From Streptococcus oriscaviae (GTDB taxonomy: Bacteria; Bacillota; Bacilli; Lactobacillales; Streptococcaceae), in NCBI RefSeq assembly GCF_018137985.1, contig NZ_CP073084.1, positions 310,001 to 374,000 of the forward strand: DNA of 64,000 nt, given 5' to 3'. Within the stretch, counting starts at the first letter, position 1, and the number at the start of each line of letters is the position of its first letter. The notes under the pieces are model-generated. The model saw only the letters and a program-made list of their open reading frames with translations, ran no database searches and was not told where the DNA came from. Shown here piece by piece: positions 18,096 to 26,341 of the stretch. Both the position numbers and the translations under genes were made by a program.

Positions 18096-18118
18096 AATAT
18101 CTGAGGTTATGCTATACT
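18090..18118 (+). promoter_or_regulatory. xerS promoter, -35 inside difSL
   Basis: TTGAAA (18090-18095), the last six bases of the dif site, is followed after exactly 17 bases by TATACT (18113-18118), with TGC before it as extended -10. XerS bound at dif would cover the -35. Confidence 0.7.
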
Positions 18119-18149
18119 ACTAATAGACCATTTAAGGAGATATTGTGAT

Positions 18150-19220
18150 ATGCGACGCGAGTTGTTACTAGAAAAAATTGACCAACTAAAAGGTATCATG
18201 CCTTGGTATGTGCTGGACTACTATCAGTCTAAGTTGGCTGTGCCTTATAGTTTTACAACCTTATATGAATACTTGAAAGAATACCGGCGTTTTTTTGAAT
18301 GGTTGATGGATACCGGTTTGGTTACATCCGCTCATATTGCTGACATTCCGCTAGATACGCTGGAACATTTGACGAAAAAAGATATGGAAGCCTTTATCCT
18401 CTATCTACGAGAAAGGCCTTTGCTGAATGCCAACACGACTCAGAATGGGGTTTCTCAAACAACTATCAATAGAACCCTATCTGCGCTTTCTTCCCTCTAT
18501 AAATACCTGACGGAAGAGGTAGAAAACGAGCAAGGTGAGCCTTATTTTTACCGAAACGTCATGAAAAAGGTGTCTACCAAGAAGAAAAAAGAAACCTTGG
18601 CTGCGCGCGCGGAGAACATCAAGCAGAAACTCTTTTTGGGGGATGAAACCATGGAGTTTTTGGACTATGTGGAAAATGAGTACCAGTCTAAGCTGTCTAA
18701 ACGTGCCCTCTCCTCCTTCCAGAAAAATAAAGAGAGGGATTTAGCAATTTTGGCACTTCTTCTGGCGTCTGGTGTCCGCTTATCTGAAGCAGTAAATCTC
18801 GATTTAAAGGATGTGAATCTTCGAATGATGATTATCGAGGTGACACGCAAGGGAGGCAAACGTGATTCGGTCAATGTCGCGGGCTTCGCTAAACCCTATC
18901 TTGAGGCTTATCTAGGTATCCGCCAGCAACGCTATAAGGCCGAAAAAACAGACCTCGCCTTCTTTTTGACTGAATATCGAGGACTTCCAAACCGTATTGA
19001 TGCTTCTTCTGTCGAGAAAATGGTGGCCAAGTATTCAGCAGACTTCAAGATACGGGTAACACCTCACAAACTTCGCCATACGCTTGCAACCAGGCTTTAT
19101 GATGCGACAAAATCTCAAGTTCTGGTTAGCCACCAACTAGGCCATGCCAACACACAAGTCACTGACCTCTACACCCATATCGTCAATGATGAGCAGAAAA
19201 ACGCCTTAGATAAACTATAA
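18150..19220 (+). CDS. xerS: Tyrosine recombinase XerS
   Basis: Resolves chromosome dimers at difSL, together with FtsK at the septum; streptococci use this single enzyme instead of XerC/XerD. The 356-residue protein has a SAM-like N-terminal DNA-binding domain and a C-terminal catalytic domain with Arg near 210 (SGVRLSEA), Lys in [13 protein letters not shown] near 306-310, a later His in HQLGH, and the nucleophile Tyr near 341 (VTDLYTHI). TTAAGGAGATATTGTGAT precedes the ATG. It is followed by a strong bidirectional terminator. Confidence 0.97.
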   Translation: MRRELLLEKIDQLKGIMPWYVLDYYQSKLAVPYSFTTLYEYLKEYRRFFEWLMDTGLVTSAHIADIPLDTLEHLTKKDMEAFILYLRERPLLNANTTQNGVSQTTINRTLSALSSLYKYLTEEVENEQGEPYFYRNVMKKVSTKKKKETLAARAENIKQKLFLGDETMEFLDYVENEYQSKLSKRALSSFQKNKERDLAILALLLASGVRLSEAVNLDLKDVNLRMMIIEVTRKGGKRDSVNVAGFAKPYLEAYLGIRQQRYKAEKTDLAFFLTEYRGLPNRIDASSVEKMVAKYSADFKIRVTPHKLRHTLATRLYDATKSQVLVSHQLGHANTQVTDLYTHIVNDEQKNALDKL

Positions 19221-19247
19221 AAAGCAAGAGGTCAGCTCTTGCTTTTT
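19219..19247. terminator. Bidirectional terminator between xerS and the phosphomutase
   Basis: AAAAAGCAAGAG (19219-19230) and CTCTTGCTTTTT (19236-19247) pair perfectly around a 5-base loop. With A-runs on one side and T-runs on the other it serves both convergent genes. Confidence 0.92.
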
Positions 19248-19269
19248 GCGTAATTTAAATTATGTAAAA

Positions 19270-20781
19270 TCACTTTAACAATTCTTTTAATTTTTCCTGA
19301 TCAACATCTGGATAGTGGTCTAAGAAAGTCGAAATAGTTCGCAGGACAGCTGGGATATACCCTGCTTGGTCATTTTCAATCTGAAGAACCAAAAGCGGCT
19401 CGTGTAAGCTCATGCGGAGCAAGAACCAGCCATCTCCATAAGGATGGCTTAGGTCAAAGCGCACTCCTTCTTCATTCTCAGGATTAAAAGCAAAGCCCTC
19501 AATGTTTGTCTGCCGGAAATCATCAATAACCCCTTCACCGAGCGTACGATAATCTTCTGCTTCTAGTTTGAAACGCACTTCCTGCGTTTCAAGTGGCTGT
19601 TTTAACTGATCAATCAAGTCGTCCAAGGACTTTCCTTCTGTCTGAAGTTTTGGTAAGAGCATGAGGATTTTTGCTGCTACATACGTCCCATCATCTAAGA
19701 AATAATTTTCCTTGAAGGCTGCATGTCCAGAGGTTTCAATAGCCAGCTGGCAGTCGATTCCTGCCTTATTGGTTTCAATGGCCTTGTTGATGACATTGCG
19801 ATAACCTGAGATGTAGCGAATTTGCTTGCCTCCAAGGCGTTCTATGAAAACCTTCAGGTGTTCACTTGTCGGAGAATTGGTTACAATGCTGGTTCCAGGA
19901 TGTTCGGCGAGAACAATCTGACTGAGGACTGCAATCAGGTTGTTCCGGTTGAGAATTTGACCAGATTTAGTGACCAAGGCTGCGCGGTCAACGTCGGTAT
20001 CAAAGATAATCCCTAAGTCTGCCCCTGCTGCAAGAACAGCCTGACGGATGCTTTCCATGGCTTCCTTATTGTCGGGATTGGGAACATGATTTGGGAAGGT
20101 GCCATCTGGGTCTAGGAATTGCGAGCCTGTGGTATCTGCACCTAACTCCGCCAAAACCTTCTCAGCAAAGAATCCACCCGCTCCATTTCCAGCATCAACG
20201 ATGATATGGAGACCGCTCAGGGGCTTTTCTTGTCCGTCACAGGCTCTACAAATTTTGTCAACCAGGTCCTGAGCATAAGGTGTAATCAGGTCTGCTGAGG
20301 TCACACTTCCAAGGTGGGAAGCTGGTAAGTCTTCACTATGCGAGAGGATGTAGTCAATGTCCTCGTGTTCTGCTCCGCCTTTTTCCGAAAAAATCTTAAT
20401 GCCATTAAAATAATAAGGCAGGTGACTGGCAGTAATCATGACGCCGGCGTGACACTTGAACTGAGGGTACTGGGTACTCATGAAGAGGGCTGGGGTAGTT
20501 GCCATGCCAAAATCTACGACTTGAACCCCCAATCGAACGGCTTCTTCTGAAAATGCCTCGAGCAAATTTGGACCACTAATGCGGCTATCTCGTCCGATAC
20601 CAATCTTAAGTTGGCCTTCTTGGAAGGCTCTTGCTAGTTCGGGATTCTGAGTTAGCCAGTGGATGAGGCCACGCGCAATCTGCTTCGTTGCCTGCGGTGT
20701 CAAATTAACAGCCTGCTCCTTTGTTGCAATCGCAATTCCACGGATATCAGATCCGTTTTGCAAAACATGATGGTGGGTCAT
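19270..20781 (-). CDS. Phosphomannomutase/phosphoglucomutase
   Basis: Interconverts hexose 1- and 6-phosphates through a phosphoserine enzyme. In this 503-residue protein the phosphoserine loop is TASHLP in the first domain, the Mg2+ loop is DTDVDR, and the sugar-specificity loop is ETSGH; the C-terminal phosphate-binding domain follows. The N terminus (QNGSDIRGIA) is typical of the ManB branch. An upstream in-frame start at 20838 lies before the promoter; AAGGAGAATCTT before 20781 supports that ATG. It has its own promoter with a cre-like site, implying catabolite control. It is the first - strand gene right of the terminus. Confidence 0.88.
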   Translation of the reverse strand: MTHHHVLQNGSDIRGIAIATKEQAVNLTPQATKQIARGLIHWLTQNPELARAFQEGQLKIGIGRDSRISGPNLLEAFSEEAVRLGVQVVDFGMATTPALFMSTQYPQFKCHAGVMITASHLPYYFNGIKIFSEKGGAEHEDIDYILSHSEDLPASHLGSVTSADLITPYAQDLVDKICRACDGQEKPLSGLHIIVDAGNGAGGFFAEKVLAELGADTTGSQFLDPDGTFPNHVPNPDNKEAMESIRQAVLAAGADLGIIFDTDVDRAALVTKSGQILNRNNLIAVLSQIVLAEHPGTSIVTNSPTSEHLKVFIERLGGKQIRYISGYRNVINKAIETNKAGIDCQLAIETSGHAAFKENYFLDDGTYVAAKILMLLPKLQTEGKSLDDLIDQLKQPLETQEVRFKLEAEDYRTLGEGVIDDFRQTNIEGFAFNPENEEGVRFDLSHPYGDGWFLLRMSLHEPLLVLQIENDQAGYIPAVLRTISTFLDHYPDVDQEKLKELLK

Positions 20782-20808
20782 AAGATTCTCCTTTGTATCT
20801 GTTACTTT

Positions 20809-20838
20809 CAGTATAGCACAAAAGCAAAACGCTTTCAA
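20809..20838 (-). promoter_or_regulatory. Phosphomutase promoter with overlapping cre-like site
   Basis: On the - strand TTGAAA, a 17-base spacer and TATACT (extended by TGC) form a good promoter. The -35 is part of TTGAAAGCGTTTTGC (20824-20838), which differs from the streptococcal CcpA consensus WTGAAARCGYTTWWN at one position. CcpA bound here would be expected to repress. Confidence 0.6.
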
Positions 20839-20856
20839 AATGAAAAAGCACAGTTT

Positions 20857-21798
20857 TTACCGTACTTTCTCTATGGTTACCTGAGTACCAATTTCTATCT
20901 GACTCTCTACTTGAATGGTCAACTCTAGCTGATTCAAGACACGCTTGGCTAGATAGAGCCCAAAGCCAGTTGCCTTTTGGTGCTCACGGCCATTGTAGCC
21001 TGTGAAACCTTCATCAAACAGTCGCGGAATATCTTCAGCCAGTATACCAATTCCCGTATCCTTGACCGAAATCCCCTTATCCAAGCAAATAGTCACACTG
21101 CCGCCAGTCTTGTTGTATTTAAGGGCGTTATCAATGATTTGTGACAGAGCAAAACTTAGCCATTTCCTGTCGGTTTTGATGGACCAGTTACCATCTATGC
21201 TGACTCCAATTTCTTTCTGCAGGAATTGGTTTCGGTATTTTTTGACCACTTCGACCACTACTTCTCTCACTTCAACCTCTTCAAATCGAAAATCGCTGGA
21301 ATGACTGGTCAGTTTGAGATAGTTGAGCAGGTTGGCCATGTAATTATCCAACCGCAAAAGCTGGTGGTTCACATCAGCAGGTTTTAACTGTTCCGTCTGG
21401 CTCATCAAAGAAAGGGCAGCCAGAGGGACTTTCATCTGATGCGACCACATTTTCACCATGGCTTGCAAATCTTCTTCTCTGGACTTGTAGTCTAAAAGCT
21501 GTTCCCGTGTAGCCTGCTTTTCTGCTTCAATGAGGCTGAGATAAGCCAAATCCACCGGTTTATTAAGCAAGGGCAGAGCCTCTTCATGCACATAATCCTT
21601 CAATGCTCTCATGCGATTGCGAAACTTCCAGAAAAGACCCGCTGTCAGTAGGATTAAGAGAGTTAGGGACAATAGCAGAGCGTTTTGCAGAAATTCGGTG
21701 GGCAGCTGGTAGAGAAAGAAAAGCAGGATAAAACTACCAGCCAGCACCCCATAGCAAACATACAAACTCCTGTATTCTCGAAAAAATTTAGCAATCAT
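20857..21798 (-). CDS. Sensor histidine kinase, BceS type
   Basis: A 313-residue intramembrane-sensing histidine kinase. Two helices (about residues 12-30 and 38-56) flank a very short external loop, the mark of BceS/BraS-like kinases that detect peptide antibiotics through their partner ABC transporter. The phospho-accepting His is at 120 in WSHQMKVPLAAL, followed by an N box around IIDNALKYN and G boxes KDTGIGI and TGFGLYLAK. It overlaps the response regulator stop by 4 bases. The BceAB-like transporter lies upstream beyond a toxin-antitoxin pair. Confidence 0.9.
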   Translation of the reverse strand: MIAKFFREYRSLYVCYGVLAGSFILLFFLYQLPTEFLQNALLLSLTLLILLTAGLFWKFRNRMRALKDYVHEEALPLLNKPVDLAYLSLIEAEKQATREQLLDYKSREEDLQAMVKMWSHQMKVPLAALSLMSQTEQLKPADVNHQLLRLDNYMANLLNYLKLTSHSSDFRFEEVEVREVVVEVVKKYRNQFLQKEIGVSIDGNWSIKTDRKWLSFALSQIIDNALKYNKTGGSVTICLDKGISVKDTGIGILAEDIPRLFDEGFTGYNGREHQKATGFGLYLAKRVLNQLELTIQVESQIEIGTQVTIEKVR

Positions 21799-22469
21799 TT
21801 AATAACGTACCCCACACCTCGGACAGTATGAATGCGGTTAAAACCTAACTCATTGATTTTTTTGCGCAGGCGAGTCATATTGACATTGAGTGTATTCTGG
21901 TCGATAAATTCTTCATTTTCCCAGAGCTTTTCTAGCAGTACTTCCTTGGCAACTACCTGCCCTTGTTCCTTCATAAGAGTGGTTAAAATTTTTGTTTCTG
22001 TGAGTGAGAGTTGAATTTGTTGCTCTCCGTTTGTAAACCGTCCGTCTGTACTCAGCTGGAACTCATCCAATTTCAGAACTGTTGATTGACTGAATTGATT
22101 GACTCGACGTAGAAATGCAGCAATTTTGGCATCAAGAATCCCTAGCGAAAAAGGTTTTGATACAAAGTCATCACCGCCCATATTCATGGCCATGACTGCA
22201 TTCATCTCATCATCACTAGAGGAAATAAAAATAATAGGCATGGTCATGGTTTTGCGAATTTCCGTCGTCCAGTAAAAGCCATTATAGTAAGGCAGACTAA
22301 TATCCATGAGTACCAAGTCAGGCTGCAACTCTGCTACTTCTTGACTAACTGCACGGAAATTCTTCACACTATCCACTTGATAGGATTTGCCCAGATGCTG
22401 TTTTAAAATCTGGACAATCATTTCATCATCTTCAACGATATATATTTTTTCTTTTTCCATCATCTTCAT
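21795..22469 (-). CDS. OmpR-family response regulator, BceR type
   Basis: A 224-residue response regulator. The receiver has the acidic pocket VEDDEM, phospho-acceptor Asp near 56 (LMDISLP) and KPF; the C-terminal winged helix contains LTETKILTTLMKEQGQVV and RVRGVGYVI-like ending HTVRGVGYVIK. It pairs with the adjacent kinase and should activate the BceAB-type operon. The start is uncertain: ATGs at 22469, 22463 and 22460 are possible and none has a strong Shine-Dalgarno sequence. The start is only about 5 bases from the terminator of the toxin gene, so how it is transcribed is unclear. Confidence 0.9.
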   Translation of the reverse strand: MKMMEKEKIYIVEDDEMIVQILKQHLGKSYQVDSVKNFRAVSQEVAELQPDLVLMDISLPYYNGFYWTTEIRKTMTMPIIFISSSDDEMNAVMAMNMGGDDFVSKPFSLGILDAKIAAFLRRVNQFSQSTVLKLDEFQLSTDGRFTNGEQQIQLSLTETKILTTLMKEQGQVVAKEVLLEKLWENEEFIDQNTLNVNMTRLRKKINELGFNRIHTVRGVGYVIK

Positions 22470-22474
22470 TCTGC

Positions 22475-22502
22475 AAAAGCCAGGACATAGGTCTTGGCTT
22501 TT
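22475..22502 (-). terminator. Terminator of the first toxin-antitoxin pair
   Basis: AAAAGCCAGGAC (22475-22486) pairs with GTCTTGGCTTTT (22491-22502; one G-U pair) around ATAG. On the - strand a TTTT run follows. It touches the toxin stop codon on one side and is 5 bases from the response-regulator start on the other. Confidence 0.75.
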
Positions 22503-22759
22503 TACACACTTCCATTTCTCATTTTTAGACTTGTTACAATCAATTTATCGTCCTCAATGCTGGTAATGACGCGGTAATTGCCGATACGGTACCGCCATTG
22601 GCCAGAACGATTGGCTGTCAAGGCTTTTCCGTGTTGTCTAGGGTTGTCGGTCACATGACTGGACAGATAGTTGGTAATCTGTTTTTGGGTAAATTTGTCC
22701 AACTTTTTTAACTGTTCGATAAAACGACTGGTCGGTACGAGTTTATAGTAGGTCTTCAT
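22502..22759 (-). CDS. RelE/ParE-family toxin
   Basis: An 85-residue protein with the RelE fold signature: YYKLVPTSRFIEQLKKLDKFTQKQI near the N terminus, then GQWRYRIGNYRVI, and a C-terminal strand LIVTSLKMRN. RelE types are ribosome-dependent mRNA endonucleases that stop translation. It overlaps the antitoxin gene by 17 bases, the standard coupled arrangement. The conserved basic residues of active RelE (the Arg-rich GNYR region) are kept, so it may be functional. Confidence 0.88.
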   Translation of the reverse strand: MKTYYKLVPTSRFIEQLKKLDKFTQKQITNYLSSHVTDNPRQHGKALTANRSGQWRYRIGNYRVITSIEDDKLIVTSLKMRNGSV

Positions 22760-22994
22760 CCGTCAACCCCAAGTCTTCCAACATTTCCTCCCAGCTAATC
22801 GGCTCAATTCCTTTGGCTAAGTCTGCTTCGTATTCTGCCAAGGCAATGTCTGCCACACGCGCATCGTACTCGTCTTCAAGTGCTTCAAGTGTTTTGGTCC
22901 GAATAAGTTCTGACAAACTCACACCTTCAAACTTTGCCATAGCCTGCATAAAGAGCTTGTCCTGCTCAGAAACTTTCAATGTAATAGCTGCCAT
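22743..22994 (-). CDS. RelB/DinJ-like antitoxin
   Basis: An 83-residue antitoxin. The N-terminal MAAITLKVSEQDKLFMQAM is a ribbon-helix-helix DNA-binding start, and SLSELIRTKTLEALEDEYDARVAD is the second helix; the acidic C terminus would wrap the toxin. A longer reading from 23126 would run through the promoter and a terminator; GAGGTGAGAAAA before 22994 marks the true start. It likely binds its own promoter. Confidence 0.88.
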   Translation of the reverse strand: MAAITLKVSEQDKLFMQAMAKFEGVSLSELIRTKTLEALEDEYDARVADIALAEYEADLAKGIEPISWEEMLEDLGLTDEDLL

Positions 22995-23006
22995 TTTTCT
23001 CACCTC

Positions 23007-23060
23007 TTTGGGTATTCCTTTGGTATTACCATTGTAACACCATTTCCCCAAAAAAGCAAG
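23007..23060 (-). promoter_or_regulatory. Promoter and operator region of the first toxin-antitoxin pair
   Basis: On the - strand TTGCTT and TACAAT with about 17 bases between form the promoter. Immediately after the -10 come GGTAATACC and GGAATACC separated by AAA, repeated near-palindromic boxes suited to a ribbon-helix-helix antitoxin. Confidence 0.5.
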
Positions 23061-23088
23061 AAATCCCGCATAAAGCGAGATTTCTGCT
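23046..23088 (-). terminator. Terminator of the Bce-type transporter operon
   Basis: AGAAATCCCGC (23059-23069) pairs with GCGAGATTTCT (23075-23085), one G-U pair, with TGCTTTTTTGGGG following on the - strand. It overlaps the permease stop and the toxin-antitoxin promoter. Confidence 0.85.
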
Positions 23089-25057
23089 ATCGTTCGATAA
23101 TATGATAATAGGTTCGGCTTGTCCACTTATAAATAACAAAATAGATAAGAGCAACGGCAAGCAAGGTCACTCCGCTGACGCTGTATATCATGACAGACGA
23201 TACAACGCCAAACGACAGTAGCATTTGCTTAAGCATAACGAGAGAAACGATAAAGTGCAGGGTCGCCATAGCCAGAGGCATAAAGAAAACAATGAGAGTT
23301 TGAGAGTTGATGGTTTTCTTGACAGCTTGTTGGCTCATGCCCACTTCCTGTAAAATCTTGTAAGATTTCTTGTCTTCATGTCCTTCTGAATACTGCTTGT
23401 AGTAGATAATCAATGCTGCACCAAGCAAGAAACTAATGCCCAACAAGAAACCGGTAAAGAGGAAGCCGCCTGTGAAGCCTAGAAGCATATTCCCAAAGTC
23501 CGTTTTTTGCATGGCGTTTCCTAGATATTCACCATTTGCGTCAAGAATATGGTACATATCACCCGACTGCTCACCAAGGGAAGCAACCTCTTCCTTAGTC
23601 AAATCTGTAAAGACCCGGTAATCCAAGCTGACGAGATAACCCTGAGGGTTATTGGCGGCATAGTAGTCACTAAAAGCGGCTAACACACTATCATCACTGA
23701 CCACCATCACCGCAGGATTTAGAGTATTAGTAATATCTGGAAAAATTGGTTGGTTTTGAACATTCACATTTTCAAACGTTTTATCGCCCAATGTCACGGT
23801 TTTCAAAGCGTTCGGTTCGCTCGGACGAATAAAGGCAATTTGATTTTCAGTCAATTTAGGTAACTCATTACCCAGTTTTCTGAAATCATCTTGGGTAATA
23901 AAGTAGGTAAAAAACATCTTGTTAAAATCTGGATTAGCAATGGTTTCTGGATTGATGACAATCTCATCTCCCTCATCGTAGACTAGACCAGCCTGATAGG
24001 TTAGGTAGGCCAGACTATCTTCTGCTTTTTCTGGAAAATGGCTGAGCACCGATTGCTGGAAGGCCATTTCACCCTGACTCCTATCCGCAACAGGATAGGT
24101 AATGGATGTTTCCTTTGGATAAAGTCCACTGGTCATATTTGCCATACCTGTATAGAGGGATGTCGTTGTCGCAATGGTCACAAAGGCCATGACAGCTAAG
24201 AGCGTAATATTGGCCAAACCAGTTGCGTGCTGTTTCATCCGAAAAATCATCTGCGAGGTGGTAATGAAATGCTCAGGTGTGTAGAAATATCGTTTGTTTT
24301 TCCGACGCATTTTCAAATACCAAGTCATAAAACTGATATAGAAAAGATAGGTACCAGCAATGACAAAGAGCACGGCGACAAAGAATCGCCAAATCACACC
24401 GATTCCCGCTGTTCTGGAAGATAGTGATAGGTAGTAACCAACCCCAAGGCTAAGAACTCCAAGGGCTGCCAACAGTAGATTTCCTCTGGGCTCCTTCTCC
24501 CCTTTTTCACTAGCCCTAAATAAAATCAGCGGACTGGTTTTGCCGATTGTCCGAATGGCCAGCAATTCCAAGATAAAGAAGATACCAGCAAAGAGAAAGG
24601 CTGTCATACCAAAGGCCAACGGTGAAATGCTAAAGTGAAGTTCTCCGTATTTCGTCAAATTAACAAAAATCAGATAAAGGACATTGGAGAAAACACTAGC
24701 GAGTACAGAACCCAATACGACAACTAGCAAGAAAATGAGTATCAGTTCCAAACTAGCAATCAGGGAAACCTTCTTCTTGTTCATCCCCAGCATATTGTAA
24801 AGTCCAAACTCTCTAGCCCGTTGTTGCATGAGAAAATTGAAGCTATAAATTTCCATAATCAGCGAGAAAATAGTCAGGACAACCACCCCGAGTCCGATAG
24901 ATAGGGCGCCTGACCCCATAGATTTCATGACTGGACTAAGCATGAGTAAAAACATGGAACAGATTAGGGTAAAAAGGACGAGGCTGGCTAAAACAAAGGG
25001 TGCAAATACGCCGATGGATTTTCGGATATTTTGCCCAGCAAGTTTGAGATAAAACAT
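23087..25057 (-). CDS. BceB-type ABC transporter permease
   Basis: A 656-residue FtsX-family permease. About ten membrane helices are arranged as one, then groups around a large extracellular domain (about residues 310-520), which is the signature of peptide-antibiotic sensing and resistance transporters BceB/VraG. These free bacitracin-like or lantibiotic-bound lipid intermediates from the drug and signal to the partner kinase. It starts one base after the ATPase gene ends. The two-component system that should control it lies downstream, past a toxin-antitoxin insertion. Confidence 0.92.
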   Translation of the reverse strand: MFYLKLAGQNIRKSIGVFAPFVLASLVLFTLICSMFLLMLSPVMKSMGSGALSIGLGVVVLTIFSLIMEIYSFNFLMQQRAREFGLYNMLGMNKKKVSLIASLELILIFLLVVVLGSVLASVFSNVLYLIFVNLTKYGELHFSISPLAFGMTAFLFAGIFFILELLAIRTIGKTSPLILFRASEKGEKEPRGNLLLAALGVLSLGVGYYLSLSSRTAGIGVIWRFFVAVLFVIAGTYLFYISFMTWYLKMRRKNKRYFYTPEHFITTSQMIFRMKQHATGLANITLLAVMAFVTIATTTSLYTGMANMTSGLYPKETSITYPVADRSQGEMAFQQSVLSHFPEKAEDSLAYLTYQAGLVYDEGDEIVINPETIANPDFNKMFFTYFITQDDFRKLGNELPKLTENQIAFIRPSEPNALKTVTLGDKTFENVNVQNQPIFPDITNTLNPAVMVVSDDSVLAAFSDYYAANNPQGYLVSLDYRVFTDLTKEEVASLGEQSGDMYHILDANGEYLGNAMQKTDFGNMLLGFTGGFLFTGFLLGISFLLGAALIIYYKQYSEGHEDKKSYKILQEVGMSQQAVKKTINSQTLIVFFMPLAMATLHFIVSLVMLKQMLLSFGVVSSVMIYSVSGVTLLAVALIYFVIYKWTSRTYYHIIER

Positions 25058-25810
25058 CTACTCACCCCCTAAAAGTGCGGACATGTTGAGCGAAATTTCC
25101 TTGGCAAAGTCTTGATTGCTCTTGCCTGCTTTATATAATTGATGGAAAATCCGTCCGTCCTTGATAAACAAGACCCGTTTAGCATGACTGGCTGCGTTGG
25201 CTGAGTGAGTAACCATCAAGATCGTTTGTCCATCTAAGTTAATATCCTCAAACAGATTCAGCAGATCTTCTGAATTGCGATAGTCTAAGGCGGCAGTCGG
25301 TTCGTCCGCTAGGACAATCTGTGGCTGCGTAATTAGACTGCGAGCAATAGCCACGCGCTGCTTTTGACCACCAGACAATTCAAAGGGGCGTTTTTTCAGT
25401 AAATCTTGAATCCGTAGTTTCGGTGCCAGGACCTTCAACCGTTTTTCCATCTCTTGATGACTCTCACGCGCTAAGACCAGAGGTAAAAAGATATTGTCTT
25501 GAATAGACAGAGTGTCCAAGAGGTTAAAATCTTGAAAAACAAAGCCTAGGTTTCGCAAACGGAAATCAGCCAGCTTGCCTTCCTTGATTTTGGTAATGTC
25601 CTGATTGTTCAAGATGACAGATCCTCTGGTCGGTTTATCCAAGGTCGCAAGAATATTGAGAAGGGTTGTCTTACCTGAGCCGCTTTCTCCCATAATGGCA
25701 ATAAATTCGCCCTCTTCTACCTTAAAATCCACGTCTTGGAGAGCACGAGTTTCCTCTTTTGAAAAGCGCGTGCGATAAATTTTTTCTAAGTGATTGATTT
25801 CTAATAACAT
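25058..25810 (-). CDS. BceA-type ABC transporter ATP-binding protein
   Basis: A 250-residue ATPase of the MacB/BceA group. Walker A is GESGSGKTT near residue 40, the signature is ELSGGQKQRVAIARSL, Walker B is IVLADEPTAALD, and the H loop is MVTHSANAA. It powers the adjacent permease. AGGAGTTTGT precedes the ATG. Upstream lies a 46-residue ORF and the operon promoter. Confidence 0.95.
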   Translation of the reverse strand: MLLEINHLEKIYRTRFSKEETRALQDVDFKVEEGEFIAIMGESGSGKTTLLNILATLDKPTRGSVILNNQDITKIKEGKLADFRLRNLGFVFQDFNLLDTLSIQDNIFLPLVLARESHQEMEKRLKVLAPKLRIQDLLKKRPFELSGGQKQRVAIARSLITQPQIVLADEPTAALDYRNSEDLLNLFEDINLDGQTILMVTHSANAASHAKRVLFIKDGRIFHQLYKAGKSNQDFAKEISLNMSALLGGE

Positions 25811-25868
25811 ACAAACTCCTAATTTTCTATTTCATTGTTGATACGATCTGATTCATCGACATTTTCTT

Positions 25869-26009
25869 CTAGTATGCCATAAACTTGAGCATTTGAAAAT
25901 CCTGAGCCAATTCTGCTAGATATTCTCCATGTTCTAGCAAACTATCGACTTCTTCAGTTGACAAATCCTCCTTTGTCTGAAGTGCTTGGTAGGCTTGCTT
26001 GAATAACAT
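25869..26009 (-). CDS. Small ORF heading the Bce-type operon
   Basis: A 46-residue acidic, soluble-looking peptide (MLFKQAYQALQTKEDLST at its start) predicted to form two helices. I do not recognise it. ATGs at 26015 and 26009 are possible; AGAAGG is properly spaced for 26009. It lies between the operon promoter and the ATPase gene, so it is transcribed with the transporter and could be a small regulator or simply a leader ORF. Confidence 0.6.
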   Translation of the reverse strand: MLFKQAYQALQTKEDLSTEEVDSLLEHGEYLAELAQDFQMLKFMAY

Positions 26010-26091
26010 AATCATTTCCTTCTTTCTTTTCTTGATAGTTCTAGTATAGACCAAGTACCTGTCTGCTCCCCTTACAGTTTCATCCAAAAAA

Positions 26092-26107
26092 CTTACAAGT
26101 TTGTAAG
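26092..26107. promoter_or_regulatory. Candidate response-regulator operator of the Bce-type operon
   Basis: CTTACAA and TTGTAAG form a perfect 7-bp inverted repeat spaced by GT, about 45 bases upstream of the operon -10. A further half-copy (CTTACAGTTT) lies near the -35 region at about 26070. Position upstream of the promoter fits an activator. Confidence 0.5.
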
Positions 26108-26143
26108 GAGGCTGACCTATCCTCCACAGAGTTCATCACAGCA

Positions 26144-26172
26144 AAAACACCAGCCGATTTGACTGGTGTTTT
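26144..26172 (-). terminator. Terminator after the ATP-grasp operon
   Basis: AAAACACCAG (26144-26153) pairs perfectly with CTGGTGTTTT (26163-26172). Ts follow on the - strand; it lies about 170 bases after the ATP-grasp stop. Confidence 0.8.
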
Positions 26173-26341
26173 GTAAGGAGATTATGAAAAGCCAAGCTGT
26201 CTGTGGGATGACTGCTTGAACCTTGAACTTGGTAAACAAGAATCAAGATTAGGATTGTCCTTAGTATATAGAACTTTAGCATCGTTTTCATCCGTCTCAG
26301 GGCTGATTTTTTAAATGCCCAAATAGGTTGACGTCATTGTC

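Larger units (their letters stand above)
26010..26341. other. Intergenic control region upstream of the Bce-type operon
   Basis: This 332-base stretch holds no recognised gene. It contains the -10 of the Bce-type operon (TATACT on the - strand at 26043-26048), a perfect inverted repeat at 26092-26107, an 11-base direct repeat TTTGTAAGGAG at 26100-26110 and 26170-26180, a hairpin at 26144-26172, and a possible 11-codon ORF on the + strand at 26184-26219. The rest shows nothing I can name. Confidence 0.6.

Noticed and set aside
18150..19220. xerS as a phage or integrative-element integrase
   Set aside because: Length, motif spacing and the adjoining difSL site identify the chromosomal recombinase; no other mobile genes lie nearby.
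22995..23126. N-terminal extension of the first antitoxin
   Set aside because: It would run through the upstream terminator and the pair's own promoter; the ATG at 22994 has a proper ribosome-binding site.
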